The notes under the pieces were generated by a model, which had not been told where the DNA came from, ran no database searches, and saw nothing but the letters and a program-made list of their open reading frames with translations. Both the position numbers and the translations under genes were made by a program. A stretch of 64,000 nt of DNA from Ectobius pallidus (lineage: Eukaryota; Arthropoda; Insecta; Blattodea; Ectobiidae). Below, piece by piece: positions 44,725-54,716 of this stretch. The stretch lies in contig CAXKWD010000008.1 of the NCBI GenBank assembly GCA_964059195.1, positions 49,270,502 through 49,334,501 of the forward strand, given 5' to 3'. Numbering within the stretch: the first letter of the stretch is position 1; every line of letters begins with the position of its first letter.

Positions 44725-45099
44725 TTTGTCCTATTGGCCAAGTTACCCCGTGAATTTGGGGTAACTGGACCACCCCAGGCTATAATCTATAAAGCACTGC
44801 AGTAAATGTCTGGGGTAAGCGGACCTATTGTTGTACATTTAATTGATTTATAAAAAATATTGGTATGATCAATTGTTCAATTCAAGTACATATTCCGGCC
44901 ATTGTATCAGGACCCAAGTAAGGTCATAGGGAAAAAAAGCAAAGGAAACATCAGAATATTAAGAAAAAGTAATATATTTATACATTTATTTAAAGAAACT
45001 TTTTCTTACCAAGAAATTACACAAAATTTGAAGAATTACAATCATTTATCAATCAATCATGAAATGACAAAAAAGGAAATTAATTACAAATTTATTCAT

Positions 45100-45755
45100 T
45101 CAAAAACAATTGGAGTTTAAACAATGACCACTTGAGTCTTTATACATTAAGAAATTCTTAGTGGATGTTAGATCACTCAGGTATGCTGCAAAAGCAATCA
45201 TATTATTAAATAGAGCAGAACTACTTGTTACAGGTTGTGGAAGTTTCCGTATGATGTCAAGCTCTCTAAAGTACGATTCTTCATTGGTTTCTTTAAATTT
45301 CATTGTATGAGAATGTCTTTTGTAAAAAAGAACCATGTAACCTTCATCCTCTTTTTGTACTACCTTGGCTATGTATAATCTGAAACTATTCTCTGTTTTG
45401 CCAAAAAACTTTAGCGATACAAAACTCATCAGATTCAAGTGTAATTTTGTCTTCATCCTCATACTAAGAAAACCTTTCATGATAGTCTTCTTCACTTTTC
45501 TTGAATAGAATAAGCATCATAATCATTTTCATCACTAAAGGAGTCGTAATGAACTTCTTGTGATTTTGATTTTCCTTTTTCTTTATTTGTTTTTCTCATA
45601 ACTTTTCTCTTTTCTTGCTTTAGCCTTTTCCTCTCATTTTTTACGTTTCCCTTCTTTTACAATCAAAGCTTTTTCTTTCATTTCAAGGTATTTTGCAGTA
45701 GTTATTATTTTACAGTTGTTAACAATTTTTGTCCTTTTCCTTTGCACCATATTCT
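45100..45755 (-). pseudogene. Pogo/CENP-B-type transposase C-terminal region
   Basis: From about 45750 the minus strand reads MVQRKRTKIVNNCKIITTAK, a Lys/Glu-rich coiled stretch with stops. At 45495-45100 follow SFVSLKFFGKTENSFRLYIA and DIIRKLPQPV, then the ending AAYLSDL. I know this C-terminal module (a chromo-like V-K-F-x-G-K block, then D-I-x-x-K-L-P-x-P) from insect pogo/Tigger-type DDE transposases. Catalytic core and DNA-binding domain are absent. Confidence 0.5.
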
Positions 45756-45918
45756 GCAACAGAACAAAACAATCAGGTTAACTTAGTAAAAATTTGAGGG
45801 AGTGTGTTGTGTGACTTCACAGGTAACTTAAGTTAATTGTAATATTAAAAAAAATTATTCAACATTATTAGACAAGCAGTCTTGAGTATATGTCAAGACT
45901 CCATGTAGGCCTAAGTTA

Positions 45919-46427
45919 ACTAGGAGTAGTATGATATGATATGATTTATTTGTTCTAAGACACTTTACACTGGCCCTTAAGTTACACACTTTCGAAAAGG
46001 AGCCGTACCTACCTTCTGGTTTCTGGCCGGTCCTTTTCCAGATAATACATGCATACATAATTAACACACGGCAGATAGTTCAACGACATCAATCACATTA
46101 GCTTTAGTACTTAAACACTACCTTTATTGAACTGCCGATCATATGTCTTCATAGGGCACACGCTATCATGGACGCTGGAGACGTGTGATGGATGTGATAC
46201 TAAACACTAAATTAATATTTGATCCTCAACTCCCTAATCTTACAATAATGATTTGAACTATTCTACTTTTCCCCTATATTCCTTGGCAATTCACTCTTAA
46301 TGAACCTTAATCTATTTAAATTAACACTTCATCAAAAGTTACTATTTGAAAACTCCCGGCTAAGTTCTATTGTTTGAAACTTAATAATCTGGTACTGCTT
46401 CTTGTGGTTATCGTACTAGGAGTAGTA
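45919..46427 (-). mobile_element. Retroelement 3' end inserted with a 13-bp target duplication
   Basis: ACTAGGAGTAGTA at 45919-45931 is repeated exactly at 46415-46427. The 483 bp between begins with an ATGATATGATATG run, which as the reverse of a LINE/SINE tail marks a minus-strand retroelement. No coding motif is left. The insertion lies just outside the left end of the foldback-like element. Confidence 0.7.
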
Positions 46428-46978
46428 CAGGAATAGGGTGATGGTCGGGAAATGAAGATCCAGCTCGACCATCCCTCATTTCTTTTAACATGGGCTAGTA
46501 TAGGGAAAACTGAATGGTCGAAATGGCCGGGAAGATGAGATCATGAAGATCGCCTTTGATCTTCATGACATCATGAGGTTCGCTTGACACGTGATATCGC
46601 GCCGCGGGCGATGGAAGGCGGTCATGCTAATGATATGCGCAGGTGTTCAGCAAAACCGGATTCCTTTGATCGGAGAAGCCGCCCGTAACAAATAATCTAT
46701 ATAATTGGCATGTTTTCAAGGTTATACTGTCTAGACATAGGAATGCGGTCTGATCGTGGGAGGGGGAAACCAGTACATCTGAATGTGACCTTTGAGTCGA
46801 CAGGTGCATTATAAAGGAGAGCGTGGCTGCTCGCTTGACACGTGATATTGTGCCGCGGGCAATGGAATGCGGTTATGTTAATGATATATGCATGTGTTCA
46901 GTAAAACCGGTTTACTTTGATTGGAGAACTAATTATATGTGCAAGTGTTCTGTAAACTGGTTTTCTTTGTAATAAATC
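46428..46978 (+). repeat. Left inverted arm of the foldback-like element
   Basis: Landmarks matched in reverse at the right arm include CGATCTTCATG, GACACGTGATATCGCGCCG, TGACCTTTGAGTCGACAGG, CATAGGAATGCGGTCTGA and ATGTGCAAGTGTTCTGTAAA. The module around CACGTGATAT-CGCCGCGGGC occurs twice within the arm (about 46580-46670 and 46830-46920). Confidence 0.85.
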
Positions 46979-47444
46979 TTTTCCTATTTATTTTCTCCTA
47001 TTTTACAGCCAGTTTGTTTGAATTAAGAAGGCTTTTGGAATTGTCTCTGTCATATTGATTAGTGATAGGTGTCCTTTTTGTAGTTTTTGTGTATAAATAA
47101 CTTCATTTCCTCTGTCGATGGTCATGTTCAATCATGATTTGTGGATTTACTATGTAATATTTTCATCTCCTGCAAGACATGATGCCTTTATTTTCCTCTC
47201 CATCTTGACCCCTCCCCTCTTATAGGTGAGCATGATAGGATTGCTAGGGATAATAACAATTGCACAAATACATATGTTTCTCTTTTTTCTTCTCACTACA
47301 CATCCACAATACACAATGGTTCAAATTAATACATGGATAATATTTACCCAATATGACTTGTAATACCATAATCTGTCTATAACTTGGAATACTATAATCC
47401 ATGTCCGAATACTATATATGTGATCTATTGTATATATCTGCAAT

Positions 47445-47933
47445 TTACTGGTCGATGTATACCAATTCTACTTGAATGAAGTGCGGATTTCCAACATATT
47501 GCATGCCACGGCTCACAACAGCAAAACGACCCCTATTTAACTTTAAAATGGTGTCGTCATTGAAAGTTGAAAAACGTGCAGGCAAAAACACACTGGTGCT
47601 ATCTATCTAGTCCAACACCACACGTCGTCCATACCTTCTATTCACGGCTCTTGCCCGCTTGATGGGATACTTGACGTCGACAGTGAAGTCTTCCAATTTC
47701 CGCATAGTGTCGTCATATGCACCGCCGCGACCGAGTTGGTTAAATTCCTGAAGAACACTCGATCCATCAGAAACACCTTCACTTGCGTTGTGGTCAGGTA
47801 CACTTTCTGCAGAGTTCTTTTCATTTTAGATACTTTCGAGGCTTTTTGTTTTGGCGGCAGTTCTTCTTCCACGTTTCGAGACCACGACTTCAATTGGTCC
47901 ATATGCTCCTGCGTTCGTGTTATAAGATGCCAT
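47445..47933 (-). pseudogene. Small unknown protein of the foldback-like element, two in-frame stops
   Basis: A single frame of 163 codons starts MASYNTNAGAYGPIEVVVSK. It is interrupted by TAA at 47828-47826 and TAG at 47609-47607, and ends TAA at 47447-47445. After the first stop it reads FTVDVKYPIKRARAVNRRYG and RRVVLD; after the second, SVFLPARFSTFNDDTILKL, FAVVSRGMQYVG and HFIQVELV. The frame stays open across both stops, so the breaks are recent. The alternating beta-strand pattern and the RYGRRVVLD...FLPARF layout resemble short OB-fold-like ssDNA-binding proteins, from memory and unverified. Confidence 0.5.
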
Positions 47934-48001
47934 AGTAAGATCGGTGTAAGATTGTTTCAAGATGATGTAGTCTTCATCACGTTGTTGCTAATACAGGTTC
48001 T

Positions 48002-48041
48002 ACTGAGCTTTGCTCCTGCCTTATATCTCTCCTGTTTATAG
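48002..48041 (-). promoter_or_regulatory. Possible promoter of the 47.9-kb ORF
   Basis: On the minus strand, TATAAAC and GATATAAGG are followed by the arthropod initiator TCAGT at 48006-48002, about 70 nt before the ATG at 47933. Neither TATA word sits at the ideal distance, one slightly far and one slightly near. Confidence 0.35.
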
Positions 48042-48299
48042 TAGTGGGGGATAATTTATGATGCCAGGTGTTTTCTCCAATGTCGGCCAAGGTTAACATG
48101 TATAGAAGCAGGTTGGAAACAGGTGTGGATATTCTTCAAGGTTAACAAGTGTTTGGGCGTTGGCCATATATTTGTAATGTTTATGAACCAAGTGTTTTCT
48201 TCAATGTTAACAAAGGGTAGCATGTATGGAATTGGTGGGGGGATAGTTTATGGAAGCAGATGTAGATATTCCTCAAGGTAAACAGGCGTTAGGGAGCAA

Positions 48300-49307
48300 A
48301 TTTTTTCCTTCATGGGTAACGTACCTTTCAAGGTCTGAACATTTGTCACATTTGTAAGCGTTTGATTGGATTTCTCTATCGCTCCAAAATGGGCATCAAT
48401 GATATGTTATGATGCTTTTTTTCTTACATGTCTTCTTAGGGTTGTGTTATATTTATGTACAATGATTGCAGCTAAATCTTTTTTTGATGACGCCAATTTA
48501 AATAATACCTATACATGTAAATCTCCCGCCAGATGCCATATTTTCTGACATCTATAATAATAATCATGCATTAATTCGTAATATACAATTTCAAATACCC
48601 GCGTTTTTCTGACATGTATAATCATAATTACGCATTATTTCTAATTATAATAATTACGCATTAATTCGTATTATACAATTTCAAAAACTCTCGACATACG
48701 CCATTTTTTGTTTTCTGCCATCCCCATCAAAGAAAACCAGTTTACATAACACCTGCGCATATAATTAGCATAACAGCATTCCAAGACATATCGCCTACGG
48801 CGCGAAATCACGTGTAAAGCGAACCTCATCACGTGTTAAATGAACCTCATGAGATTCTCGTGCTGGTTTTTCCCACGGTCAAACCGTATTCCTATGTCTA
48901 GACATTAAACCTTGAAGAACCTCGCTCGTGCACCTTGAAAACATGCCAATCTTCATAACACCTGCATATGTATTTATCATAACCACATTCCTAACCCGAG
49001 ACATTAGCAAATTTATTACAGTCGGTACCTGTATCTCCAACAGTGAGCATCTTGATATATATGTTGCATCACACAGTTTGCAGTGAGAGTTCTGACGTTC
49101 ATGGCATTCGACAATATGTCGTCGCAAATTACTATGTGTCGTGTAAGTACGATTACATATATTACATATGAATGATATGCTACTATGATTTTCTCTCACG
49201 TGTCTTCTTAGGTGTGTGCTACATGCCATTTTGTTTTTCTGACATCTATAATAAGAATATTGCATTAATTCGTAATATACAATTTCAAATCTCCCGCCAG
49301 ACGTCAT
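48300..49307 (-). pseudogene. Degenerate C2H2 zinc-finger gene
   Basis: At 49307-48879 the ORF holds a partial finger (CSTHLRRHVRENH), a complete finger FICNICNRTYTTHSNLRRHI with its second His at about 49101, and a third start HCKLCDATY. Further down the minus strand, around 48490-48430, is a CNHC...TTLRRHVRK finger; at about 48370-48320 is YKCDKCSDLERYVTHE. Several fingers in one orientation imply a former multi-finger gene. Stops separate them. It lies inside the foldback-like element and probably belonged to it. Confidence 0.6.
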
Positions 49308-50470
49308 TTTTTTTCTGACAATTATTATAATAATTACGCATTAATTCGTATTATACAATTTCAAATCTCCCGCCAGACGCAATTTTTGTGTTTTTCTGTC
49401 ATCCGCATCAAAAAATACTAGTTTACATAACACAATTGTAACAGTTTTATTATAATAACTATGAAGTTTTTCATCCTTCGTAATACTGTCCCTTAATGTG
49501 AGCAATTGGCTCGTTGGGACCTTTTGTTAAATAAATAAAAAATTTAAAAAAATAAAAAAACACCTGCGCATATAATTAGCATAACAGCATTCCAAGACAT
49601 ATCGCCTACGGCGCGACATCACGCGTTAAGCGAACCTCATCACGTATTAGGAGATCTGACATCTATAATAAGAATTACGTATTAATTCGAAATATATATC
49701 ATTTTCAAATCTCCCGCCATATGTCATTTTGTTTTTCTGACATCTATAAGAAGAATCACTCAGTAATTCGTATTATACAATTTCAAATCTCCCGCCAGAC
49801 GTCAAAAACGGTACTATTAAAGATGTATCGCAGAAAACAATTAAATACTTCTGCAACCCTGGCACAACTTGAAAAGTGCAGCAGCGACACTTCTACCATC
49901 TGTTGGTAGAATATTGTACTGTAATATATGCCACTGTTAATGCTGGAAAGTAAACCAATCTGCCATTCTGGAGATCTGACATCTATAATAATAATTACGT
50001 ATTAATTTGAAATATATCATTTTTCATATCTCCCGCCATATATCATTTTGTTTTTCTAACATCTATAATAAGAATCACTCATTAATTCGTAATATACCAT
50101 TTCAAATCTTCCGCCCATCGCATAGCATGCAACAGCGACACTTCTACAATCTGTTGGTAGAATATTGTACTATAAGATATGCCGCTGTTGATGCTGAAAA
50201 GTAGGCCAATCTGCAATTCTGGAAAATAAGAATAAGAATTACGTATTAATTCGAATTATATAATTTCCACATCTCTCGCCAGATGCCTTTTTTGTTTGTT
50301 TTTCTGATATCTATAATAGGAATCACGCATTAATTCGTATAATACACAATTTCAAATTTCCCGCCAGATGTCATTTGTTTTCTGTTTTTCTAACATCTAG
50401 TATAATAACTACGCATTAATTCGTAATATACAATTTCAAATCTCCCGCCAGACGCTATTTGGTTTTTCCG
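48540..50470 (+). repeat. Interspersed array of an ~80-bp unit, about a dozen copies
   Basis: The unit contains CTGACATCTATAATAA, TACGCATTAATTCGTAATAT, ACAATTTCAAATCTCCCGCC and AGACGTCATTTTG. Copies start near 48547, 48609, 49233, 49312, 49656, 49733, 49975, 50050, 50300 and 50385, with partial ones between. They are all in one orientation but separated by other segments, including two internal copies of the arm module (about 48745-48850 and 49560-49650). Confidence 0.75.
49434..49558 (+). mobile_element. 125-bp LINE 3' end with poly(A)-like tail
   Basis: AACAC at 49429-49433 is repeated at 49559-49563. The inserted DNA ends in GTTAAATAAATAAAA and an A-rich run, the usual 3' end of insect LINEs. 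The intact arrangement without the insert is visible at 48752 (TTTACATAACACCTGCGC), which confirms the insertion point. Confidence 0.75.
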
Positions 50471-50575
50471 CCATCTTGAATCATGTAATCATTGTAACAT
50501 GATCGCACGAGGACCGTGGCGTTACTAATAAGGAATTCATGATTCAGCTGTCATGTGATACTGGTTTTTTTAGAT

Positions 50576-51055
50576 TATTTATTACAAAGAAAACCTGTTT
50601 ACAGAACACTTGCACATATAATTAGTTCTCCGATCAAAGTAAACCGGTTTTACTGAACACCTGCATATATCATTAACATAACCGAATTCCATCGCCCGCG
50701 GCACAATATCACATGTCAAGCGAGCCGTCACGCCCTCCTTTATAATGCACCTGTCGACTCAAAGGTCACATTCAGATGTACTGGTTTCCCCTCCCACGGT
50801 CAGAATGCATTCCTATGTCTAGACAGTATAACCTTGAAAACATGCCAATTATATATATTATTTATTACGGGCGGCTTCTCCGATCAAAGGAAACCGGTTT
50901 TGCTGAACACCTGCACATATCATTAGCATAACCGCATTCCATCGCCCGCGGCGCGATATCACGTGTCAAGCGAACCTCATGACGTCATGAAGATCAAAGG
51001 CGATCTTCACGATAGCATCTTTCCGGCCATTTCGACCGTTAATTTTTTCCCTTTA
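50576..51055 (-). repeat. Right inverted arm, inner part
   Basis: This is the reverse complement of the left arm down to GTCGAAATGGCCGG. The arm breaks at CCTTTA (51050-51055) and resumes after the same CCTTTA at 53618-53623, so a LINE insertion split it. The outer 70 bp lie at 53624-53693. Confidence 0.85.
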
Positions 51056-51649
51056 GAATTAGAATTAGAATTGCTTTATTTTACCTGGTGGAATTAAGGC
51101 CATTAGGCCTTCTCTTCCATTCAACCAGGATTAATACAACTGAGCTTTACAATCTTACAATAAAATAAGTATGATACAAGTACAAAGTTACAAATACACA
51201 GGAACATGATTATATTATTATCATTTAAGACTTAGAACTAGTTCACTAGAGATAATACAATACATAAAAAAATATGTTAAAATAGTTTGCTACTTACTAA
51301 GATTTAAACTATTACTAGAGTCTGTTTGGTCTAAGTTGGCACAGTTTAGAAAATTGAGACAGAAGATGTTTGGCAGAAGTCAGGTATTGAACAGAAAGAG
51401 ATAGAAACATACTATTGTGGAAGGTTACTCACTCCATATTTTGAAGCTGTCACTTTGACGAGGGTGGCAGAGGAGATATACCCATCAATGTAACTGCAAG
51501 AAGCAGTGGTGGTCAGTGAGGTTTATGCCACTTTAATCAGGATCTGAATCGCCTAAATTCTTAATAAATTTGCCCAACACCAAAACTATACTGTATTTAA
51601 CCCAACGAAATCCTTTAATTTTTTAACCATGAACACAAGCATTTTTCCA

Positions 51650-51985
51650 ATGCACAGAATTCACTTTTTTACTTCATTGCTATTTCCGACAGTGATATCG
51701 TATTTTACCAGTGCCCATATTAGTTCAATCCGGTCAAGAAAACCACCATTAACTGCCGTGGGTGTCGGCATGCTGACCACATGCCCAATCCTGCCATCTG
51801 CCTGTGGTGGATGACGCAGCGGTCGGGTGGTAGGCAAAGTCCTCCAGGGATGTAGCGCCACGGAGTTTAGTTTAGTTCATATTAATTCAATAGGGTTTAA
51901 GTCACAATGGTATGGCAGTAAACGTATAACTGTGTGGTCATGTTGTTTCGTACTGTGCCTATCTCGTAATGGCTGTGGTTGTCTT
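51650..51985 (-). pseudogene. Tc1/mariner-type transposase C-terminal fragment split by a SINE
   Basis: The minus strand near 51945-51892 gives HDHTVIRLLPYHCDLNPIEL (third catalytic acid Glu in NPIEL). After the SINE it resumes at about 51729 with RIELIWALVKYDITVGNS and NEVKK. This is the same family as the transposase at 57.97-59.08 kb, which breaks off just after NPIEL. Confidence 0.7.
51730..51877 (-). mobile_element. SINE with 14-bp target duplication
   Basis: CATATTAGTTCAAT (51716-51729) and CATATTAATTCAAT (51878-51891) flank 148 bp that on the minus strand begin TAAACTAAACTCCGTGGCGC. The insert continues with TACATCCCTGGAGG and GGGCATGTGGTCAGCATGCC, a layout familiar from short interspersed elements of insects. 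The duplication lies within the transposase codons for Ile-Glu-Leu-Ile. Confidence 0.75.
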
Positions 51986-52129
51986 GACTGATTTAATTCA
52001 GTCATATAGCACTGATTTTCTGGGGATAGCACGGGATCAGAATTAATATAGCCTCCACTTAAACAAGTTTGCGTGTCTGATTTTCACACGGAGAAGGTAT
52101 TACGACGAGCTTCATAATCTGTAAGGGTA

Positions 52130-52445
52130 ACTAAATCATAGATGAAATGGGCTGGACATGTTGCACGCATGGGGAGGAAAGACATATCTCAAAAGTATTG
52201 AATGGGAGACCCGAAGAGAAAAGACCTCTTGGAAGATCTAGACGTAGGTGGGAGGACAATATAAGGATAGATTTAAGGGAAGTAGAATTTGCGAGGGATG
52301 GTTGGATGGAGTTAGCGCAGAATAGGGTTGAAGGGCGGGCTTAGGTAAACGTGGCAATGAACCTTCGGGTTCCATAAAATGGATAATATTTCTTTAGCTT
52401 CCTGAGGAATTGTCTATTGCCATTGAGTAAGTAAGTGTAGGTAGG
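52130..52445 (+). pseudogene. RTE-like LINE 3' end
   Basis: The frame gives MKWAGHVARMGRKDISKVLN, GRPEEKRPLGRSRRRWEDNI and ELAQNRVEG, the conserved C-terminus of RTE-like LINEs. It is followed by the usual tail with CCTTCGGGTTCCATAAAATG and TAAGTAAGTG near 52430. It is heavily 5' truncated. Confidence 0.82.
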
Positions 52446-53192
52446 CACGAGGTTTATTTTGAATTGTAGCTGGCGTTATCCATTAGTGTTATTGAATTTG
52501 GAGGAATATTTGGAATAGAATTTTGATCAAATCATTTTTGAAGTGTTTGCATATAACTGTTCCTTGATATAAATTTGCAATACAACATGGAATTAGGGAT
52601 AAAGCCAGATTCAGAGTACCAACTATTTATTTACTGTACTCCTAATATAAGTTATTACCCCACGTTTCGCTCAAATAAATATTATGGCGGTTAGAATTAT
52701 GTAAGTCTTTGAGTTTCCGTAACTATATGTAAATCGTCTTACTCCCACATAAGGTCTTTCTATAAAAATGTATCTCTCCTGGTTATTTTTTTTGTACCGG
52801 AATTTTCATTGCTTTAATACCTTACACATGTGTTTCAATTTTCGTATTGTCGTTTAGAAAAGCGTGATTACGGTATCATTATAAATGTCACTGGAATAAA
52901 ATAATGCAGTAAATCCCAAAGTCAAATAAATGTGAATATTACAATTTACTTTCAAAAATATAAAATAAATATTTTACACCAACACCATTCACAGTAACAA
53001 GCCGCCACGTCTGCTTTTCTACACGACAATATGAGAGCTGAAGCACGTCTGTCAATTACTTAACGGCGAATTTCTTGTTTTTCTACATTTTTTCTATACG
53101 ACCCTACCCTATCCTGAGGTCAGTGGAATAGTGGAGTGAGTAAATTTTGGCTACCTGCTGAATTTTGTGTCAGGATAAAGCAGACGTACTAT
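52446..53192. other. Unassigned AT-rich DNA
   Basis: No gene or clear repeat is seen; probably 3' untranslated DNA of the surrounding LINE or further decayed insertions. Confidence 0.35.
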
Positions 53193-53335
53193 AAAATATT
53201 AACTATTACTAAGAAATATGATGTGAAAAGATTTAAACTATTACTAAAATATTAACTATTACTAAGAAATATGATGTGAAAAGATTTAAACTTTTACTAA
53301 AATATTAACTATTACTAAGAAATATAATGTGAAAT
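53193..53335. repeat. Tandem array, nearly three 53-bp units
   Basis: Copies begin at 53193, 53246 and 53299 (AAAATATTAACTATTACTAA, then GAAATATGATGTGAAAAG). They are almost identical. Confidence 0.85.
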
Positions 53336-54359
53336 AAAAATGAAAAGTTGTGAACAATTGGAAACGTTTTCAGTATTTAGATATGTGACGATTTATTATT
53401 ATTAATGTAAAACCAAGTCCCTAACTATGGCATCATTGGTCAGCTTACGTAAGAATTGCATTTGTGTTTGACAGTTCCTACAGTTCTCAGGTAAAGCATT
53501 CCAAGATCGCGACATGGAGACAACAAAGGAGCAAGAGTAATGGGTTGTTTTATGACGAGGGATACTTAGAATAGAGTTTCTTTGTGAGCGAGTACCGAGA
53601 TCATGATGAGAAGATAACCTTTACTAGCCCATGTTAAAAAAATGAGGGATGGACGAGCTGGATCTTCATTTCCAGGCCATCACCCCATTCCTGTACTACT
53701 ACTAGGTTTTACCAAAGCAAAAAAAACACATATTGGGCTACATGATAGTTTATTTGTTATACCGGTATACGTTTTACATTATTGGGGCAACAAAGTCTTC
53801 TCGGGGTAACTGGGTGCCTCTGGGTGCCTCTCGGGGTAACTGGGTGCCTCTCGCCCAGTTACCCCTTTTCTGTAATTTTTTTCGGGGTAACCGGACCACC
53901 ACTGCCAGGAGTGGTAAAGAGCACTATTTATGGACAAAATCATTCATTACGTTTATGCCTAACTAGTGAAAAAGAAAAAGGTACTTACCAAGAAATGGTG
54001 GAATCCCGTTAAACATTAAAAACACGATGTTGTTTGAGAAAATTTCTTCTTGAAAATTACTGAACCTATCACCATCACAAAATTGTTCAAAACAAAGTTG
54101 TTGTTGTTGTTGTTGATCTAGAGATTAACAAAGAAGTTGAAGGTGCCCCAACCAAATTACATTCTAAATTTTCACAGATGTGGATATGAATAACCCCTGG
54201 CCCAGTTACCCCCTTGGCCCAGAAACCCCGGAGTACCTTAATCCATTTTATAGTCTGACGGAATATATGGACTCCAGTTTTAATGTGTAAACTGTTGAGT
54301 ACTGTACATTGTAGCAAAATTAACAATGCCTATTGCGTAATGCACACTTAACGGCTTGC

Positions 54360-54390
<31 letters not shown>

Positions 54391-54392
54391 CT
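54360..54392. repeat. AAT microsatellite
   Basis: A run of about eleven trinucleotides, possibly the tail of a retroelement that extends right of it; no coding motif supports that. Confidence 0.6.
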
Positions 54393-54631
54393 TTCGAAAC
54401 AAACAAAATTCCTACTGATATGGATAATTAATAAAATCAAGTAAACTGATATAACAAAGTGCCAGAATGTTTTTGTTGAATCGATTATAATTGCAATTAT
54501 GATATACAGAAAATAAGTTTTTTTTATCAGATTAAAATCGACCAGCGACAGCAGAATTACAGATTTGTGATATCTTGACAATCACGCACTCACATAAAAA
54601 TAAAAAATTAAATTAAAAAATCGATGTCAAA

Positions 54632-54716
54632 TCGGCCGGCTCCGGGATTTGATCCAGGGACCTCCAGAATACAAGTCGAAGACGTTACCATTTGGCCAAC
54701 TCAGTTAGTTTGACGG
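54632..54716 (-). mobile_element. tRNA-like SINE head
   Basis: On the minus strand, AACTGAGTTGGCCAAATGG resembles a pol III A box region and GGATCAAATCCC a decayed B box (GGTTCGAATCCC in tRNAs). Between them lies GACTTGTATTCTGGAGGTCC, the anticodon-arm layout of a tRNA. The acceptor side (GAGCCGGCCGA) shows it is a tRNA-derived repeat rather than a functional tRNA. Confidence 0.5.

Larger units (their letters stand above)
51056..53617 (-). mobile_element. LINE inserted in the right arm, flanked by CCTTTA
   Basis: CCTTTA (51050-51055 and 53618-53623) flanks the insert. Its left end starts with a TTAGAATTAGAATTAG tail (the 3' end on the minus strand) followed by ATTTTACCTGGTGGAATTAA. Its right end encodes a LINE C-terminal block on the minus strand (GTRSQRNSILSIPRHKTTHY, SRSWNALPENCRN) at about 53600-53420. 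It is 5' truncated. The middle carries further insertions: a Tc1/mariner fragment with a SINE, and a plus-strand RTE tail. Confidence 0.7.
46428..53693. mobile_element. Foldback-like DNA element with ~0.55-kb inverted ends
   Basis: The left arm 46428-46978 is the reverse complement of 50576-51049 plus 53624-53693; the right arm is split by a LINE. The ends read CAGGAATRGGGTGATGG and are flanked by TA; CTAGKAGTAGTA just outside is also inverted. Without the LINE the element is about 4.7 kb. Each arm holds two copies of a module (about 100 bp) found again inside. The interior codes, on the minus strand, for a small ORF (47933-47445) and C2H2 fingers (49307-48300). No known transposase was found, so it may be non-autonomous or a new class. 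Confidence 0.75.
44725..54240 (-). mobile_element. Pogo-like element split by later insertions
   Basis: The left zone (44730-44825) and right zone (53800-54240) share the words GGGGTAACTGGACCACC / GGGGTAACCGGACCACC and GGCCAAGTTACCCC / GGCCCAGTTACCCC in direct and inverted arrangement. A pogo/CENP-B-type transposase C-terminus lies inside the left part (45100-45750). The interior is occupied by the retroelement at 45.93-46.41 kb and the foldback-like element at 46.43-53.69 kb. Exact ends and target duplication were not resolved. Confidence 0.45.

Noticed and set aside
52147..52344. Independent small basic protein gene
   Set aside because: The sequence is the standard C-terminus of an RTE-like LINE followed by its 3' tail.
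53733..54012. Plus-strand ORFs with repeated Gly-Asn-Trp-Val-Pro peptides
   Set aside because: They arise from repeated CGGGGTAACTGGGTGCCTCT words in the end of the pogo-like element.
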